Of a DNA stretch of 64,000 nucleotides, positions 28,095 to 38,281 are shown piece after piece. Position numbers and translations under genes: made by a program. The notes beneath the pieces are model-generated. The model was given only the letters and a program-made list of their open reading frames with translations, did not search any database and was not told where the DNA came from. Position 1 is the first letter of the stretch. Each line of letters starts with the position of its first letter. This DNA comes from QHVT01 sp036389275 (GTDB lineage Bacteria > Acidobacteriota > Thermoanaerobaculia > Gp7-AA8): NCBI GenBank assembly GCA_036389275.1, contig DASVQE010000009.1, forward strand, positions 1 through 64,000, read 5' to 3'.

Positions 28095-29636
28095 TCACTT
28101 CCCAAGCGGAATGCTCCCCAACAAATACTTCAAATCCTCGTCGCGCCAGCGCACGCCGCCGCCGAAGATGAACGCGGTGTCGTTGAGGGCGTTGTCGACG
28201 CCGGTGGTGACGAAGAGGCGCGGCGTGCGCTCTTTTTCCTGGCGGATCGTATATTCGCCATAAAGACGTAAGTGTGGATTGTTGTCGCGGCGCTGCCCGA
28301 AGTCGAAGGCTTCGCCGATCAAGCGCAGGCGGTCGTTGTACTGATAGTCGGCGCCGACTCCGCCGGTCGAGTCGAACAGGCCGATGCGCACCGCCAGCTT
28401 CGGGTCGAGCACCCAGCCGGCCTGCGCCGAGATCAGGAAGTCGCGATCGAACTTCGTCGTCTGCGTGACCACCGTCTCCGCCTCGCCCGTGGTCGCGTTC
28501 GTGCGCGTCTCCACGTTGAACTTGTCGCGGCGCCGGCCGCGCGGATCGTCGGAGAGCTCGACGTTGTAGAAGCGGTTGCGCTCCGGATTCGGGATCAGCC
28601 GCAGGCTCACCGCGCTGCGCGAGTTGCCGCCGAAATTCGGCTGCACGCCGGCCACTTCCTCCGGCTTGCCGAGTCCGGCCAGATAGTCGGCGCGGATGCC
28701 GACGTCCATCTGGATGCGGTTCGCGCGGCCGAGCGTTTCCTGCAGCGACTTCACGCCGCTCTCCACCGACGAGAGCGCGCTGGTGAGGCGGTCGTGCGCC
28801 TCGTCGCTGTAGAACAGCTTCCCGACCGTCCCTTCGCCGCTGCGCACCTTGCCGGTGATGTCGTTGAGGTTGTCGGCGGTGACGCGCAGGTCGGCCGAGA
28901 GGCTCTTGAGATTCGACACGACCGCGCGCACGTCCTCGCGGTTCTCGCCGACCGTGCCGCCGAGTTGATTGGCCACGCGGTCGATCGAGTTCGCCAGGCG
29001 CGGAATCTCGACGCGCAGTTGCGCGGTGATCTCGCGCGCGTTCGCCAGGGTCGCGTCGACGTTCGAGCGGTTGGCGATGATCAGCGCGCGCACGTCCGCC
29101 GTGATCCCGCGGACGTTCTCGACGATGTCGATCAGGCGCTGCTGCCCCTGTGGTCCGGCCATGACGCTGCGCAGCGACGCCGTGATCGCCTTCACATCCT
29201 CGGCGATGGCCGAGACCTGATCGGTCACCTGATCGAACGACGCCGGCTGCGTGCCCTGCAGCACGACCGGCTCGCGCGAGACCACCGGCGAGTTGCCGGT
29301 GCCGGGGTCGATCTCGATGTACTTCTCGCCGAGGAGGCCGAGGTTGGCGACGCGCGCCGACGCGTTCTCGTGCAGCGGCACGTCGTCGTCGACCTGCATC
29401 GTCACCTTGGCGCGGCCGTCGGGCATGACCTTGATGTCGGTGACGTGCCCTTTGCGGACGCCGGCGATGCGCACGGCCGACTCGTCGTCCAGGCCGGCGA
29501 CGTCGTCGAACATGACCGTGATCTCGCGCATGTTCTTCGAGCGGCTCAGACTGATGTCCTCGATGCGCAGGACGAAAAATCCGAGGATGGCCAGGGCCAG
29601 CAACATCACCGCGCCGACTTTTGCTGCAGAGCTCAT
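28095..29636 (-). CDS. MCE/MlaD-family protein with C-terminal barrel-like domain
   Basis: 513 aa. One N-terminal helix (about 8-24), an MCE domain (about 38-115) with the typical VRIAGVRKGHVTDI and LGLLGEKYIEIDPG, then a long coiled-coil region (about 140-300) and a C-terminal beta-rich domain (about 310-513). MCE proteins form hexamers that carry lipids between inner and outer membranes. No MlaE/MlaF permease or ATPase is adjacent. The long C-terminal domain, unlike the short Mla form, may anchor it in the outer membrane (inference). The start overlaps the maf stop (ATGA). Confidence 0.8.
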   Translation of the reverse strand: MSSAAKVGAVMLLALAILGFFVLRIEDISLSRSKNMREITVMFDDVAGLDDESAVRIAGVRKGHVTDIKVMPDGRAKVTMQVDDDVPLHENASARVANLGLLGEKYIEIDPGTGNSPVVSREPVVLQGTQPASFDQVTDQVSAIAEDVKAITASLRSVMAGPQGQQRLIDIVENVRGITADVRALIIANRSNVDATLANAREITAQLRVEIPRLANSIDRVANQLGGTVGENREDVRAVVSNLKSLSADLRVTADNLNDITGKVRSGEGTVGKLFYSDEAHDRLTSALSSVESGVKSLQETLGRANRIQMDVGIRADYLAGLGKPEEVAGVQPNFGGNSRSAVSLRLIPNPERNRFYNVELSDDPRGRRRDKFNVETRTNATTGEAETVVTQTTKFDRDFLISAQAGWVLDPKLAVRIGLFDSTGGVGADYQYNDRLRLIGEAFDFGQRRDNNPHLRLYGEYTIRQEKERTPRLFVTTGVDNALNDTAFIFGGGVRWRDEDLKYLLGSIPLGK

Positions 29637-30220
29637 GATTGACTCCGGGTGAGCGGGTCGACGCCCGCTCTTCGCAACATCTGAAACAGGGTAGCAAGCG
29701 GCAGTCCGACGACGTTCGTGTAACTGCCGTGCACCGACTCGATGAACATCGAGCCGATGCCCTGCACCGCGTACGCGCCCGCTTTGTCGAGCGGCTCACC
29801 GGTGGCAACGTACCACTCGATGTCGCCGCGCGAGAGCGGCAACACGCGTACTTCCGATTCCGCCACGCGCGTGTCGCTCCAGCGCTGCGAGAGATTCTGC
29901 AGCGTGACGCCGCTGTAGACCGTGTGCGTTTTTCCTTCGATGGCCGCGAGCATGCGCATGGCATCGGCGGCGTCGGCCGGTTTCTCGAGCAATGCGTCGC
30001 CGAGGAGCACGGTCGTGTCGGCGGCGATCACCCAGCGATCGGGATGCTCGGCGGCGATGGCCTGCGCCTTGTCGCGCGAGAGCCGCGCCACATACTCCTC
30101 GGGCGCTTCTCCGGACTGATGGATTTCCGGAACGTGGCTCGGGATGACGTCGAAGTCGAGGCCGATCATCGCCAGCAGCTCGCGCCTGCGCGGCGACGAC
30201 GACGCGAGGATGAATTTCAC
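29633..30220 (-). CDS. maf: Maf-family nucleotide pyrophosphatase
   Basis: 195 aa, standard Maf length. It hydrolyses non-canonical or modified nucleoside triphosphates (dTTP/UTP or m7GTP type) to the monophosphate. Seen: ILASSSPRRRELL, VIAADTTVLLGDALLEKP (acidic metal site), GKTHTVYSGV and KAGAYAVQGIG. Overlaps at both ends place it in the chain galU - antitoxin/toxin fusion - maf - MCE. Confidence 0.93.
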   Translation of the reverse strand: MKFILASSSPRRRELLAMIGLDFDVIPSHVPEIHQSGEAPEEYVARLSRDKAQAIAAEHPDRWVIAADTTVLLGDALLEKPADAADAMRMLAAIEGKTHTVYSGVTLQNLSQRWSDTRVAESEVRVLPLSRGDIEWYVATGEPLDKAGAYAVQGIGSMFIESVHGSYTNVVGLPLATLFQMLRRAGVDPLTRSQS

Positions 30221-30671
30221 GCGCGGAGTTTATCCAACGCGAGAATCACCACGAAACGCGCCTCGGCCACAATGCGGTAAATCACGCGCAGCGTGCCGTC
30301 GCGATAGCTCCAGAGCCCTTTGAGCGGCTCGAACAGCGGCGCGCCGGCGATCGGGTCGTCGTCGATGCGCGCAAAGGCCGCGCGGACGCTCTCGTCCAAT
30401 TTCACGTTTTGCACGAGACGCAAACGCGGCAAGCCGTCTACTTCCTCGAGCTGCCCTTCTTCCGCCTGCTGATCGGCCTCGGCCAGCCGCGCGAAGAGCA
30501 GCGCGTCGTTGGCGATCTCGATCGTCTCGCGCAGCGCCAGGTACTCGTCGTACGACACCAGCACCGCCACCGGGCGGCCGTTGCGCTCGAACAGCGTCTG
30601 CGATCCGCTCACCTCGCACTGGCGCACCAGCTCGCGCGCGTCGTCGGCGAGGTCGAGGATCTCGACCCGGT

Positions 30672-30675
<4 letters not shown>
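30217..30675 (-). CDS. Fused Phd/YefM antitoxin - RelE/ParE toxin-like protein
   Basis: 152 aa. Residues 1-80 match a Phd/YefM antitoxin, with LFERNGRPVAVLVSYDEYLA and a helical C-arm (LFARLAEADQQAEEGQLEEV). Residues about 95-152 match the core of a RelE/ParE toxin: AFARIDDDPIAGAPLFEPLK, GLWSYRDGTLRVIYRI, VVILALDK. Normally these are two overlapping genes. Here they are one uninterrupted frame, and the toxin part lacks most of its first helix and the final H-R/Y active-site tail. It is probably a tame or inactive fusion, or a repressor. Overlaps with galU (4 bp) and maf (4 bp). Confidence 0.72.
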
Positions 30676-31586
<911 letters not shown>

Positions 31587-31601
31587 CAGTGGCGCACGAT
31601 A

Positions 31602-32177
31602 CTAACGCGTTCCGACGCCGGTCCAGACCATTGCGTGATAGAGCTCGTCCATCTGCTGCGGCGCGAGGCGCTCGCTTTGCCCGAGCCACCAGGTCAGCGT
31701 CGACAGCAGCGCGCCGGCGAATGCATGCGCGAGCGCGGTGCGCCGCGAGGCATCGAGATGCCGGGCGCGGTCGAGCATACCGAGGCGCTGCTCGATGGCG
31801 CGCGCGAAATGCAATCGCCCGAGGTCGTACACGTCGTGGGTGCGGCCGGAGGTCTCGAACGCGCGCAGGACCTCGGCCGCGCCGGCGACGTGCTCGAACA
31901 GCTCGCGCACCGGCGCGACGCGTGACGACGCTTCGCGCGTGCGCAGCACTTTCGAGGAGATCAGCGACCAGAAGGCATCGACGTCGCTGATGAGCAGGTC
32001 TTCCTTGTCGCGATAGTGCGCGTAGAACGTGGAGCGGCCGACGCCGGCGCGGTCGAGCACGTCCTGCACGGTGATGGCCTCGAACGGGCGCTCCGACATC
32101 AGGCCGAGCAGCGCGTCGCCGAGGGCGTCGCGCGTGCGCTCGACGCGCGGATCGGATTTCTGACGCTTTCTGAACAT
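31602..32177 (-). CDS. TetR-family transcriptional regulator
   Basis: 191 aa. An N-terminal HTH (about residues 13-57) has ITVQDVLDRAGVGRSTFYAH, followed by an all-helical ligand domain. It is divergent from the membrane protein gene at 32231 (53-nt gap) and lies just upstream of galU on the same strand. By the usual logic it should repress the divergent gene (inference). Confidence 0.85.
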   Translation of the reverse strand: MFRKRQKSDPRVERTRDALGDALLGLMSERPFEAITVQDVLDRAGVGRSTFYAHYRDKEDLLISDVDAFWSLISSKVLRTREASSRVAPVRELFEHVAGAAEVLRAFETSGRTHDVYDLGRLHFARAIEQRLGMLDRARHLDASRRTALAHAFAGALLSTLTWWLGQSERLAPQQMDELYHAMVWTGVGTR

Positions 32178-32230
32178 GCGCGGCCGTTCTGTCCCGTTTC
32201 TCGTTCGCGAGGCTCGGTAGATTGTGCGGC

Positions 32231-32857
32231 ATGAACGAACGCAACGGTGGATTCGCACTGCTGGCCGGCAACGCCGCCATGCTCGTCACGATGCTGCTGC
32301 ACCCGACCGGCCCGGAGGTGGTGCAGTCGGAGCGCGCGCAACTGATCGCCACGATCGCGCACACCGTCGCCGCATTCGCCATCCCGCTGATGTTCCTCGG
32401 CGCGCTGGCGATCTCGCGCAAGCTCAGCGAGGTCTGCGCGCTGGTCGTCTACGGCTTCGCCGAAGCGGCCGGATTCATCGCCCTGGTGATGAGCGGCTAC
32501 GTGGCCACGCGCGTCGCGCACGCGATGCAGGGTGCCGAGCCGCAACTCCGCGACACCTGGCGCGTCGCCTTCAAGTACACCGGCATTCTCAATCAGGCCT
32601 TCTCGCGCGTTTTCGTCGTCGCCGCCGCCGTTGCCATCATCGTCTGGTCGACGACGATGCTCCGCCGCCGCATCTTCGGCCGCGGCATCGCCATCTACGG
32701 CCTCGTGTGCGGAATCGTGCTGACGATCGTAGTGGCATCCGGCCTGCTCCGGCTCAACGTGCACGGCTTCGGCGTGGCCATGCTCGCGCTGGGCATCTGG
32801 TTCGTGATCGTCGCCGCGGAGCTGGTCGCCCGACCCGATGGCCGCCCGTTTGCTTAG
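32231..32857 (+). CDS. Six-helix membrane protein, TetR-adjacent
   Basis: 208 aa with about six hydrophobic helices (near residues 8-26, 42-60, 68-90, 122-142, 150-170 and 178-198), few charges and a short N-terminus. I do not recognise a family. ATG 32231 is preceded by TAGATT 7 nt upstream and no Shine-Dalgarno, another leaderless candidate. The divergent TetR gene suggests induced expression. Confidence 0.6.
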   Translation: MNERNGGFALLAGNAAMLVTMLLHPTGPEVVQSERAQLIATIAHTVAAFAIPLMFLGALAISRKLSEVCALVVYGFAEAAGFIALVMSGYVATRVAHAMQGAEPQLRDTWRVAFKYTGILNQAFSRVFVVAAAVAIIVWSTTMLRRRIFGRGIAIYGLVCGIVLTIVVASGLLRLNVHGFGVAMLALGIWFVIVAAELVARPDGRPFA

Positions 32858-32893
32858 GCGGGCTGTGGTACAACTAACGGTCACCGGGCGGGT

Positions 32894-34819
32894 ATGCGTA
32901 AACTCCTCATTCTCCTTGCGATTCTCACGATCACGACACCTCTTGCAGCGCAGTGGCGGCGGGCCGGTCTCTTCGGCGCAGACGTCCGCGCGCTGATCGC
33001 CGATCCAAGCGCACCCGACACGCTCTACCTCGGCACGAGCGCCGGTGAGGTTTACGTCTCCCGCGACGGCGCGAAGAACTGGACCAGCCCGCGCAACGGC
33101 ATCCCGTTCCCCGGTTACGTCGTCGACAATCTCGTGCTCGATCGCGAAGGCCACCTCTGGGCCGCCTGCTGGGGCCTCTGGGGCGGCGGCGTCGTCGCCG
33201 TCTCGAGCGACGGCGGCCGCACCTGGGCGCGCCGCGACGCAGGTCTCGAGGACTTTTCGCCGCGCGCCATCGCCATCGATCCGAACGACGCGAGCTTCGT
33301 CGTCGTCGGCGGTCTCACCGGCGTCTACTCGAGCCACGACGGCGGCGCGACGTGGAGCAAGATCTCCGATCAGGAGAATGTCGAGTCGCTGGCCATCGAT
33401 CCGCGCTCGCGCGACCGCATCTACGTCGGCACCTGGCGCCAGGGCTGGCGCACCGATGACGGCGGAAAGAACTGGAAGCACATCGCCGAAGGGATGGTGC
33501 TCGACACCGACATGTTCTCGATCACCATCGATCCCGTGCAGCCCGACAACGTCTGGGTGGCCACGTGCGGCTGGGTCTACAACTCGAAGAACGGCGGCGA
33601 TCTCTGGACCCGCTACCGCGACGGGTTCGACAACCGCCGCATCCACGATGTGGAGATGGATCCGTGCGACAACAAGACCGTCTACGCCGGCTCGGTCGCG
33701 GGACTCTACCGCTCGGACGACGAAGGGAAGTCGTGGTACGCGGTCTCCGATGAAGGTCTGGTGGTGAACTCGATCGTGCTGCATCCGCAGCGGCCGAAGC
33801 GGATCATCCTCGCCGTCGAAGGCGACGGGGTCTACGTCTCCAACGATCGAGGCAAGAGTTTCGAGCGCGCCTCGTACGGCCTGCACAATCTGCGCATCGC
33901 GACCATCGCGCCCGATCCGTTCGCGAAGGACCGCGTCTACGCCGCGGTGGTGTTCGGCGGCGCCGCCTCCGGCATCTATCGCTCCGACGACGCCGGCAAG
34001 ACGTGGGAGAAGGCCAGCCGCACCGCGCTCCCGGAAGTGCTGTCGCTGACGATCGCCTCCGAGGCCGATGCCGAGGTGAAGTTCCTCGCCGGAACGGAGA
34101 AGGGTTTCTTCTGGAGCAATGACGCGAAGGAGTGGACGCAGGCGGAGCCGGCGGGCTTCCCCATTCGCGTCGACAAGATCCTCCGCTTCAATCGCTCGCG
34201 CTCGTTCGCCGCGACGGTCGAAGGCGTCTTCACCACGCGCGACGGCGGCAAGAGCTGGTATCGCCTGGCCGGTGCCGCGAAGCGCGCCTCCGACATCGCC
34301 ATCGGTGCGCTCGACGGACGGAAGGCGCTCTACGCGCTGACGAATGCCGGGCTCGAGGTGTTCGACGGCGACAAGTGGAACGCCATCGAAGGCGCGCCCG
34401 CGAAAGGCCGCACCATCGCCGTGCGCAACGTGAACGGCGCGGAGCTGGTGTTCGTGGCCGGATCACAGGGCGTGAAGGCGGGAACGATCGACGCCGTGCG
34501 CGGCTGGACGCCGGCCGAGGCGCCGGATGCGCAGCTCGCGTCGGTCTACGGCGGTAGCCGCGCCAGCGGGCAGATGCTGTTCCTCACGTCGCGCCAGCAG
34601 CGCGAGATCCTCGTCGGCGAGCCGGCGCAGTCGGAGTGGACCGAGCTGACGCTGCCGACCGGCAACACCGAGGTGACGTCGATCGTGCCCGATCCCTTCA
34701 TCCCGGATCGCTACTACGTCGGCACCCTCGGCGAAGGCGTGTTCGTCTACGAAGGGAAGACGCGCCGCTACACCGCACCGCCGCGCGAGACGCGCGCTCT
34801 CCTGACCGGCGGCAAGTGA
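32894..34819 (+). CDS. Secreted BNR/VPS10-like beta-propeller protein
   Basis: 641 aa. Signal peptide (residues 1-19, cleavage near LAAQ). The body is a series of sialidase-type Asp boxes (S-x-D-G-G-x-T-W), e.g. VSSDGGRTWARR, SSHDGGATWSK, RTDDGGKNWKH, RSDDEGKSWYAV, RSDDAGKTWEKA and TTRDGGKSWYRL. These repeats form a sortilin/VPS10-like beta-propeller. No catalytic sialidase residues are evident, so a binding or structural role outside the cell is more likely. Confidence 0.8.
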   Translation: MRKLLILLAILTITTPLAAQWRRAGLFGADVRALIADPSAPDTLYLGTSAGEVYVSRDGAKNWTSPRNGIPFPGYVVDNLVLDREGHLWAACWGLWGGGVVAVSSDGGRTWARRDAGLEDFSPRAIAIDPNDASFVVVGGLTGVYSSHDGGATWSKISDQENVESLAIDPRSRDRIYVGTWRQGWRTDDGGKNWKHIAEGMVLDTDMFSITIDPVQPDNVWVATCGWVYNSKNGGDLWTRYRDGFDNRRIHDVEMDPCDNKTVYAGSVAGLYRSDDEGKSWYAVSDEGLVVNSIVLHPQRPKRIILAVEGDGVYVSNDRGKSFERASYGLHNLRIATIAPDPFAKDRVYAAVVFGGAASGIYRSDDAGKTWEKASRTALPEVLSLTIASEADAEVKFLAGTEKGFFWSNDAKEWTQAEPAGFPIRVDKILRFNRSRSFAATVEGVFTTRDGGKSWYRLAGAAKRASDIAIGALDGRKALYALTNAGLEVFDGDKWNAIEGAPAKGRTIAVRNVNGAELVFVAGSQGVKAGTIDAVRGWTPAEAPDAQLASVYGGSRASGQMLFLTSRQQREILVGEPAQSEWTELTLPTGNTEVTSIVPDPFIPDRYYVGTLGEGVFVYEGKTRRYTAPPRETRALLTGGK

Positions 34820-34824
34820 GCCGG

Positions 34825-35433
34825 TCAGACGACGGTCACGTCGAAGGCGTGTAGAAAATCGGCGCGGCCGCGAACGACGCCCCACACCTCGATCTTCCAG
34901 GCGATGGTGCGGCGGTCGTCGCCGCGCGGCGGATGCGACGGCGCGATCTCGCGCGGCACCTCCAGCGTGGCGAAGACTTCGAGCGGCTTCGTGTCGATCG
35001 CAGCTTCTCCGTACTCGAGAAAGTTGAACGTGCCGAGGTGTTTGCTCTGCCAGTTCACGTGGCGGTCGCGCCCATGCCGCGGCCGGGTGATCCAGCGTTC
35101 TTCACCGACGAGGTTCGCGCGCAGCGACGCCAGCCGCACCGGCCCCGGCTGCCGGATCAACAGCTCCACCGATGCGCCGCGGCGCAGCGTGTCGTCGGGC
35201 GCTTCGACGATCGTCGGCGGCGTCTTCGCTGAGAGCTTGCGATGGATCGCGCCGTAGAGCAGCAGCAGGCCGATGGCGATGAACGCGCCGCCGAAAAGGT
35301 AGAACGGCGTGCGGTGTCCCGGCGGCTCGAGCTCGATCGCCAGCCCGATCGCCGCCGTGCCGAGGATCATCACGACCAGCGCCGCTGCCAGACCGCGGCC
35401 GGCGCTGGTCGTCTCGATGCGCTGCAGTCGCAC
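34825..35433 (-). CDS. Two-helix membrane protein with beta-rich cytoplasmic or periplasmic domain
   Basis: 202 aa, GTG start at 35433 overlapping the TAG of the upstream gene by one base. Two helices (about 15-35 and 45-62) are followed by a beta-rich domain (about 75-202) with ERWITRPRHGRDRHVNW and a C-terminal WKIEVWGVVRGRADFLHAFD, resembling arrestin-like or DUF3592-type proteins. Function unknown. Third gene of the eda operon. Confidence 0.55.
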   Translation of the reverse strand: MRLQRIETTSAGRGLAAALVVMILGTAAIGLAIELEPPGHRTPFYLFGGAFIAIGLLLLYGAIHRKLSAKTPPTIVEAPDDTLRRGASVELLIRQPGPVRLASLRANLVGEERWITRPRHGRDRHVNWQSKHLGTFNFLEYGEAAIDTKPLEVFATLEVPREIAPSHPPRGDDRRTIAWKIEVWGVVRGRADFLHAFDVTVV

Positions 35434-35891
35434 TACCGCGGATCGTAGTAGCGAACCGCGAGCACGCCCAGCCCCTTTTTCCCCTGCGCCGACGTCGCGC
35501 TGTCCGACACCACCACCATCACGTTCGGCAGTACCGCGTCGTAGATCAGGATCGACGAGGTGGCCTTGCGCGGAGGTCCGAGCGCCTGCCGGAGATACGT
35601 CTTCTCCTCCTCGAATACTTTCCGTGTTTCCGGAAGGTAGGGAAAGAGCTCGAAGCGGATGGACTGCAATCGATCCTTCCGGAATTCCAGCGTCAGCGCC
35701 TTGTCGCCTTCGTAGTCGACGACGATCTGGTCGTTGGTGGCGCCGCCTTTCGGGTTCCACGCCGCCAGCGCCTTGAGCGCGTCGTAGCGCTGCATGCCGA
35801 TGGCGAGGTGAAACGACTCGGGGCGCATCCAGGAGACGCGGCTGGTCGAGGGCAGTCCTGCTACGAGGAGTAGAGTCAGAAAAAGGGGCAT
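35433..35891 (-). CDS. Secreted hypothetical protein
   Basis: 152 aa. Signal peptide MPLFLTLLLVAG with cleavage near LPSTS, then a mixed alpha/beta domain (DQIVVDYEGDKALTLEFRKD, RKATSSILIYDAVLPNVMVV). No family recognised. The start overlaps the aldolase stop (TGATG) and the end overlaps the next gene, so it is co-translated with both. Confidence 0.55.
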   Translation of the reverse strand: MPLFLTLLLVAGLPSTSRVSWMRPESFHLAIGMQRYDALKALAAWNPKGGATNDQIVVDYEGDKALTLEFRKDRLQSIRFELFPYLPETRKVFEEEKTYLRQALGPPRKATSSILIYDAVLPNVMVVVSDSATSAQGKKGLGVLAVRYYDPR

Positions 35892-36571
35892 CAGTGCACG
35901 TAAGGTCCGTCGAGCTGCTCGATGGTGCGGCGTGATTGCACGATCGACGTGGCCAGCACGCAGCGACGCGCGATCTCGTCCCACTGCTCGCTCCGGACGA
36001 GATCCGGCACCGCCAGCGAGCCGCCGAGGTTGACCGCGATGCAGCCTGCGTCGAGGTAGGCGTCGATCAGGTCGAGCGGCACCGGGCCGCCGGCGATGAG
36101 CGGCACGTCGCGGATGGGGCCGCGGATGGTGCGGATGAAGTCCGGCCCGCCGAGGTGGTGGGCCGGGTAGACCTTCACCAGGTCGCAGCCGATCTCCCAG
36201 GCGCGGACGATTTCGGTAGGCGTGGCCGCGCCAGCGATGGAGAGCAGATCGTTCTCGACGGCGTACTCGATGATGCGCGCGTCGGTGTGCGGCGACACGA
36301 TGATCTGTGCGCCGGCGCGGCGGGCCAGCGCCGCGTCGTTCGTGCTCCGGACGCTCCCTGCTGCGAGCGTGATCTGCTCGCCGGGAAAGCGCCGGGCCAG
36401 GTCTGCGATCAGGTCGATCGCCTCGGGCGTGGTGAGCGTGATCTCGACGATGCCGATGCCGTTGCGCGCGTACGCCTCGGCCACCGAAGCAGCCGCCTCG
36501 GCACTCTCCTCACGAACCACTCCTACGATCTGCTCGGTGTAAACGCGGGTCAAAAGCTCTTTTCGGGACAT
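35891..36571 (-). CDS. eda: KDPG/KHG aldolase
   Basis: 226 aa class I aldolase (2-dehydro-3-deoxy-6-phosphogluconate / 4-hydroxy-2-oxoglutarate aldolase) of the Entner-Doudoroff and related pathways. The catalytic Glu is in GIVEITLTTPEA and the Schiff-base Lys in CDLVKVYPAHHLGGPDF; GGPVPLDLI is the C-terminal phosphate loop. First gene of a three-gene operon whose other members are unknown. Confidence 0.88.
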   Translation of the reverse strand: MSRKELLTRVYTEQIVGVVREESAEAAASVAEAYARNGIGIVEITLTTPEAIDLIADLARRFPGEQITLAAGSVRSTNDAALARRAGAQIIVSPHTDARIIEYAVENDLLSIAGAATPTEIVRAWEIGCDLVKVYPAHHLGGPDFIRTIRGPIRDVPLIAGGPVPLDLIDAYLDAGCIAVNLGGSLAVPDLVRSEQWDEIARRCVLATSIVQSRRTIEQLDGPYVH

Positions 36572-36676
36572 GCGTGACCGCTAAAGGGTAGCAAAAGTCG
36601 CACGCGACTCTCAGCGGCGTGGAACCGTCTGCGACAATATCGCCGGTCAGCCGAAAATCGATCACGAGAGGCAATC

Positions 36677-37120
36677 ATGAACCGTCTCCAGATCCAGTTG
36701 GGATTCGCGCTCATCTTCCTCGCGCTATCCACCGGCTTCGGCATGCCGCTCTTCAGAAGCCCGCGGCTGGGCCTCGCCGCGCACACGGTCGGCATTACAG
36801 GCGGCCTCGTCCTCATTGCACTCGGCGCCCTCGCCCAATCGTTCGTCCTCGGCAAGCGCGCCTCCGCCGTGATGATGTGGTCGTGGGTCTACGCCGCATA
36901 CGCCAACTGGTTCGGCTCGCTATTGGGAGCCCTGACCGGCGCCAGCCGCCTCACGCCCATCGCAGGTGCCGGCACAACAGGCGGCGCGACCTCCGAAGCC
37001 GTCGTCTCCTTCCTCCTCCAATCGCTCGCCCTAACCGCGCTCGTAGGCACAGCGCTGGCCGTCTGGGGGTTTAGAGGAAACGTAGCGAGGCTGCCTCAAT
37101 GCACGCGCGACGCAACGTAA
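36677..37120 (+). CDS. Hydroxylaminobenzene-mutase-like membrane protein
   Basis: 147 aa with four helices. ALSTGFGMPLFRSPRLGLAA near the N-terminus, AHTVGITGGLVLIALGALAQ and WVYAAYANWFGSLLGA are close to the pattern I know for HabA/HabB, which rearranges hydroxylaminobenzene to 2-aminophenol. The call rests on remembered family patterns, so it is moderate. It opens a patch of small membrane genes. The stop lies inside the next gene (22-bp overlap). Confidence 0.55.
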   Translation: MNRLQIQLGFALIFLALSTGFGMPLFRSPRLGLAAHTVGITGGLVLIALGALAQSFVLGKRASAVMMWSWVYAAYANWFGSLLGALTGASRLTPIAGAGTTGGATSEAVVSFLLQSLALTALVGTALAVWGFRGNVARLPQCTRDAT

Positions 37121-37557
37121 TTCTCGTCTCCGCATCCGCACTGAGCGCCGCGACCATCTCTATGATTGCCGGCGTCGTCCGCGCACAATCACTGGCCGCG
37201 CAACTCCGCGCCGCCGGTTTCCCGATTACGCGAATCTCGACAACGTTCTGGCGCGAAATCGCCCGCTGGTCCTACCTCGCCCTCGCAACCGCCGCCGCCG
37301 TGGCCATCATCGTAGCCCTCGACCGCCTCGGCGATAGGCGCCGCCTACGCTGGATCCACGCACTCCTCGTCCTCGCCGCGCCGCTGACTCTCGCCACAGT
37401 AGGCCTCGCCGCCTACGTTCCAGACGGCGACGCGAGACTGCAAGGCTTCTACATCCATCCCGGCGAGCTCCCGCTTCTATGGGGACTCATCGCCGGATTT
37501 CCGCTCGTGATTCTTTTCCATGTCATTGGGCGCATCTGGAACCGTTCAGCGCCCTAG
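37099..37557 (+). CDS. Small membrane protein (four helices)
   Basis: 152 aa with hydrophobic segments near residues 8-25, 58-75, 85-105 and 125-148. No family recognised. It overlaps the upstream mutase-like gene by 22 bp and the degraded convergent gene by 12 bp. Codon use (more CTA, GTA, ATA) is less GC-biased than the neighbouring operons. Confidence 0.5.
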   Translation: MHARRNVILVSASALSAATISMIAGVVRAQSLAAQLRAAGFPITRISTTFWREIARWSYLALATAAAVAIIVALDRLGDRRRLRWIHALLVLAAPLTLATVGLAAYVPDGDARLQGFYIHPGELPLLWGLIAGFPLVILFHVIGRIWNRSAP

Positions 37558-37928
37558 AACCACTCTTCTCGCAAGATGGCCGATTGCCGCCGCGGTGCTG
37601 GCAAGAGCGGCGGCCCGACCGAAGAAGCCGGCGTGCTCAATGGCGGCCGGCATCAACGTGAGATCGCCGCCACCATAAGTCAGATGCCCGACCATGATCG
37701 CACCGGCCAATACCGGGAGCGCGACCTTCGCACGCGTCCTCACTGGCGCCCACAAAAAAAGCACCGCCGCCGCCAGAAATCCTGACGCTCGTAAATCGCG
37801 ATCGCGACAATGACCGCCAGTGCCAGCCGAACCGAGCGAACGCCGTGCGCTTCGCCTCTCGAAAGCAAAAATCCGCCCGCGAACGCGAGCAACACCTCGA
37901 GAAAGGTCAGTCCCGGCCACGTCGCCAT
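37546..37928 (-). pseudogene. Frameshifted small membrane protein gene
   Basis: Two minus-strand frames fit together as one four-helix protein. From ATG 37928 the first frame reads MATWPGLTFLEVLLAFAGGF then VRLALAVIVAIAIYER. Just after (about 37780-37790) the hydrophobic reading continues in another frame (GFLAAAVLFLWAPVRTRAKV, GHLTYGGGDLTLMPAAIEHA) to a stop at 37546. Beyond the switch the first frame is Arg/Cys noise ending at 37740. A single small indel explains this. A seven-A run sits slightly downstream, so either a real mutation or an assembly error is possible. Confidence 0.6.
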
Positions 37929-38023
37929 TTGGTCTCAGGCCCTGCCGTCATCGCCCCAGGCCGCCGGCGTTGATGTGAACGGCGAACATTAGTGCAGCGA
38001 ACGCGGCGACTCCCGCGAGGATG

Positions 38024-38281
38024 CTACGAGCGGCCAAGGCCCGCTTCAGTCAGCGCGGTGTAGTGTCGTCGATTGCGCAAACCGTAGTAGTAGCAAGCCA
38101 CGAGCGCGGCCAATCCCGTAATCGTGAAAGTGAAGATCACAATGGAGGTTACGCGCACGTAGATCTCTATCAGCCAATCGGTCTGCAGCGCGCGCAGTAT
38201 CCGTGGTCGGATCTGCGCATTGAACCTCGGCCATAATGCCGGCCAGGTTTGCCGATAAATGCGGTCGATCTCTGACTCCAT
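38024..38281 (-). CDS. Small single-helix membrane protein
   Basis: 85 aa. A charged N-terminus (MESEIDRIYRQTWPALWPRF), one hydrophobic helix (about 43-66) and a basic tail. The ATG overlaps the stop of the RDD gene (TGATG), which supports it being real. Function unknown. Confidence 0.5.
   Translation of the reverse strand: MESEIDRIYRQTWPALWPRFNAQIRPRILRALQTDWLIEIYVRVTSIVIFTFTITGLAALVACYYYGLRNRRHYTALTEAGLGRS

Noticed and set aside
37750..37760. Seven-A run as the cause of the frameshift in the small membrane gene
   Set aside because: The hydrophobic reading already switches frame upstream of the run, so the indel is more likely near 37780-37790; an assembly error still cannot be excluded.
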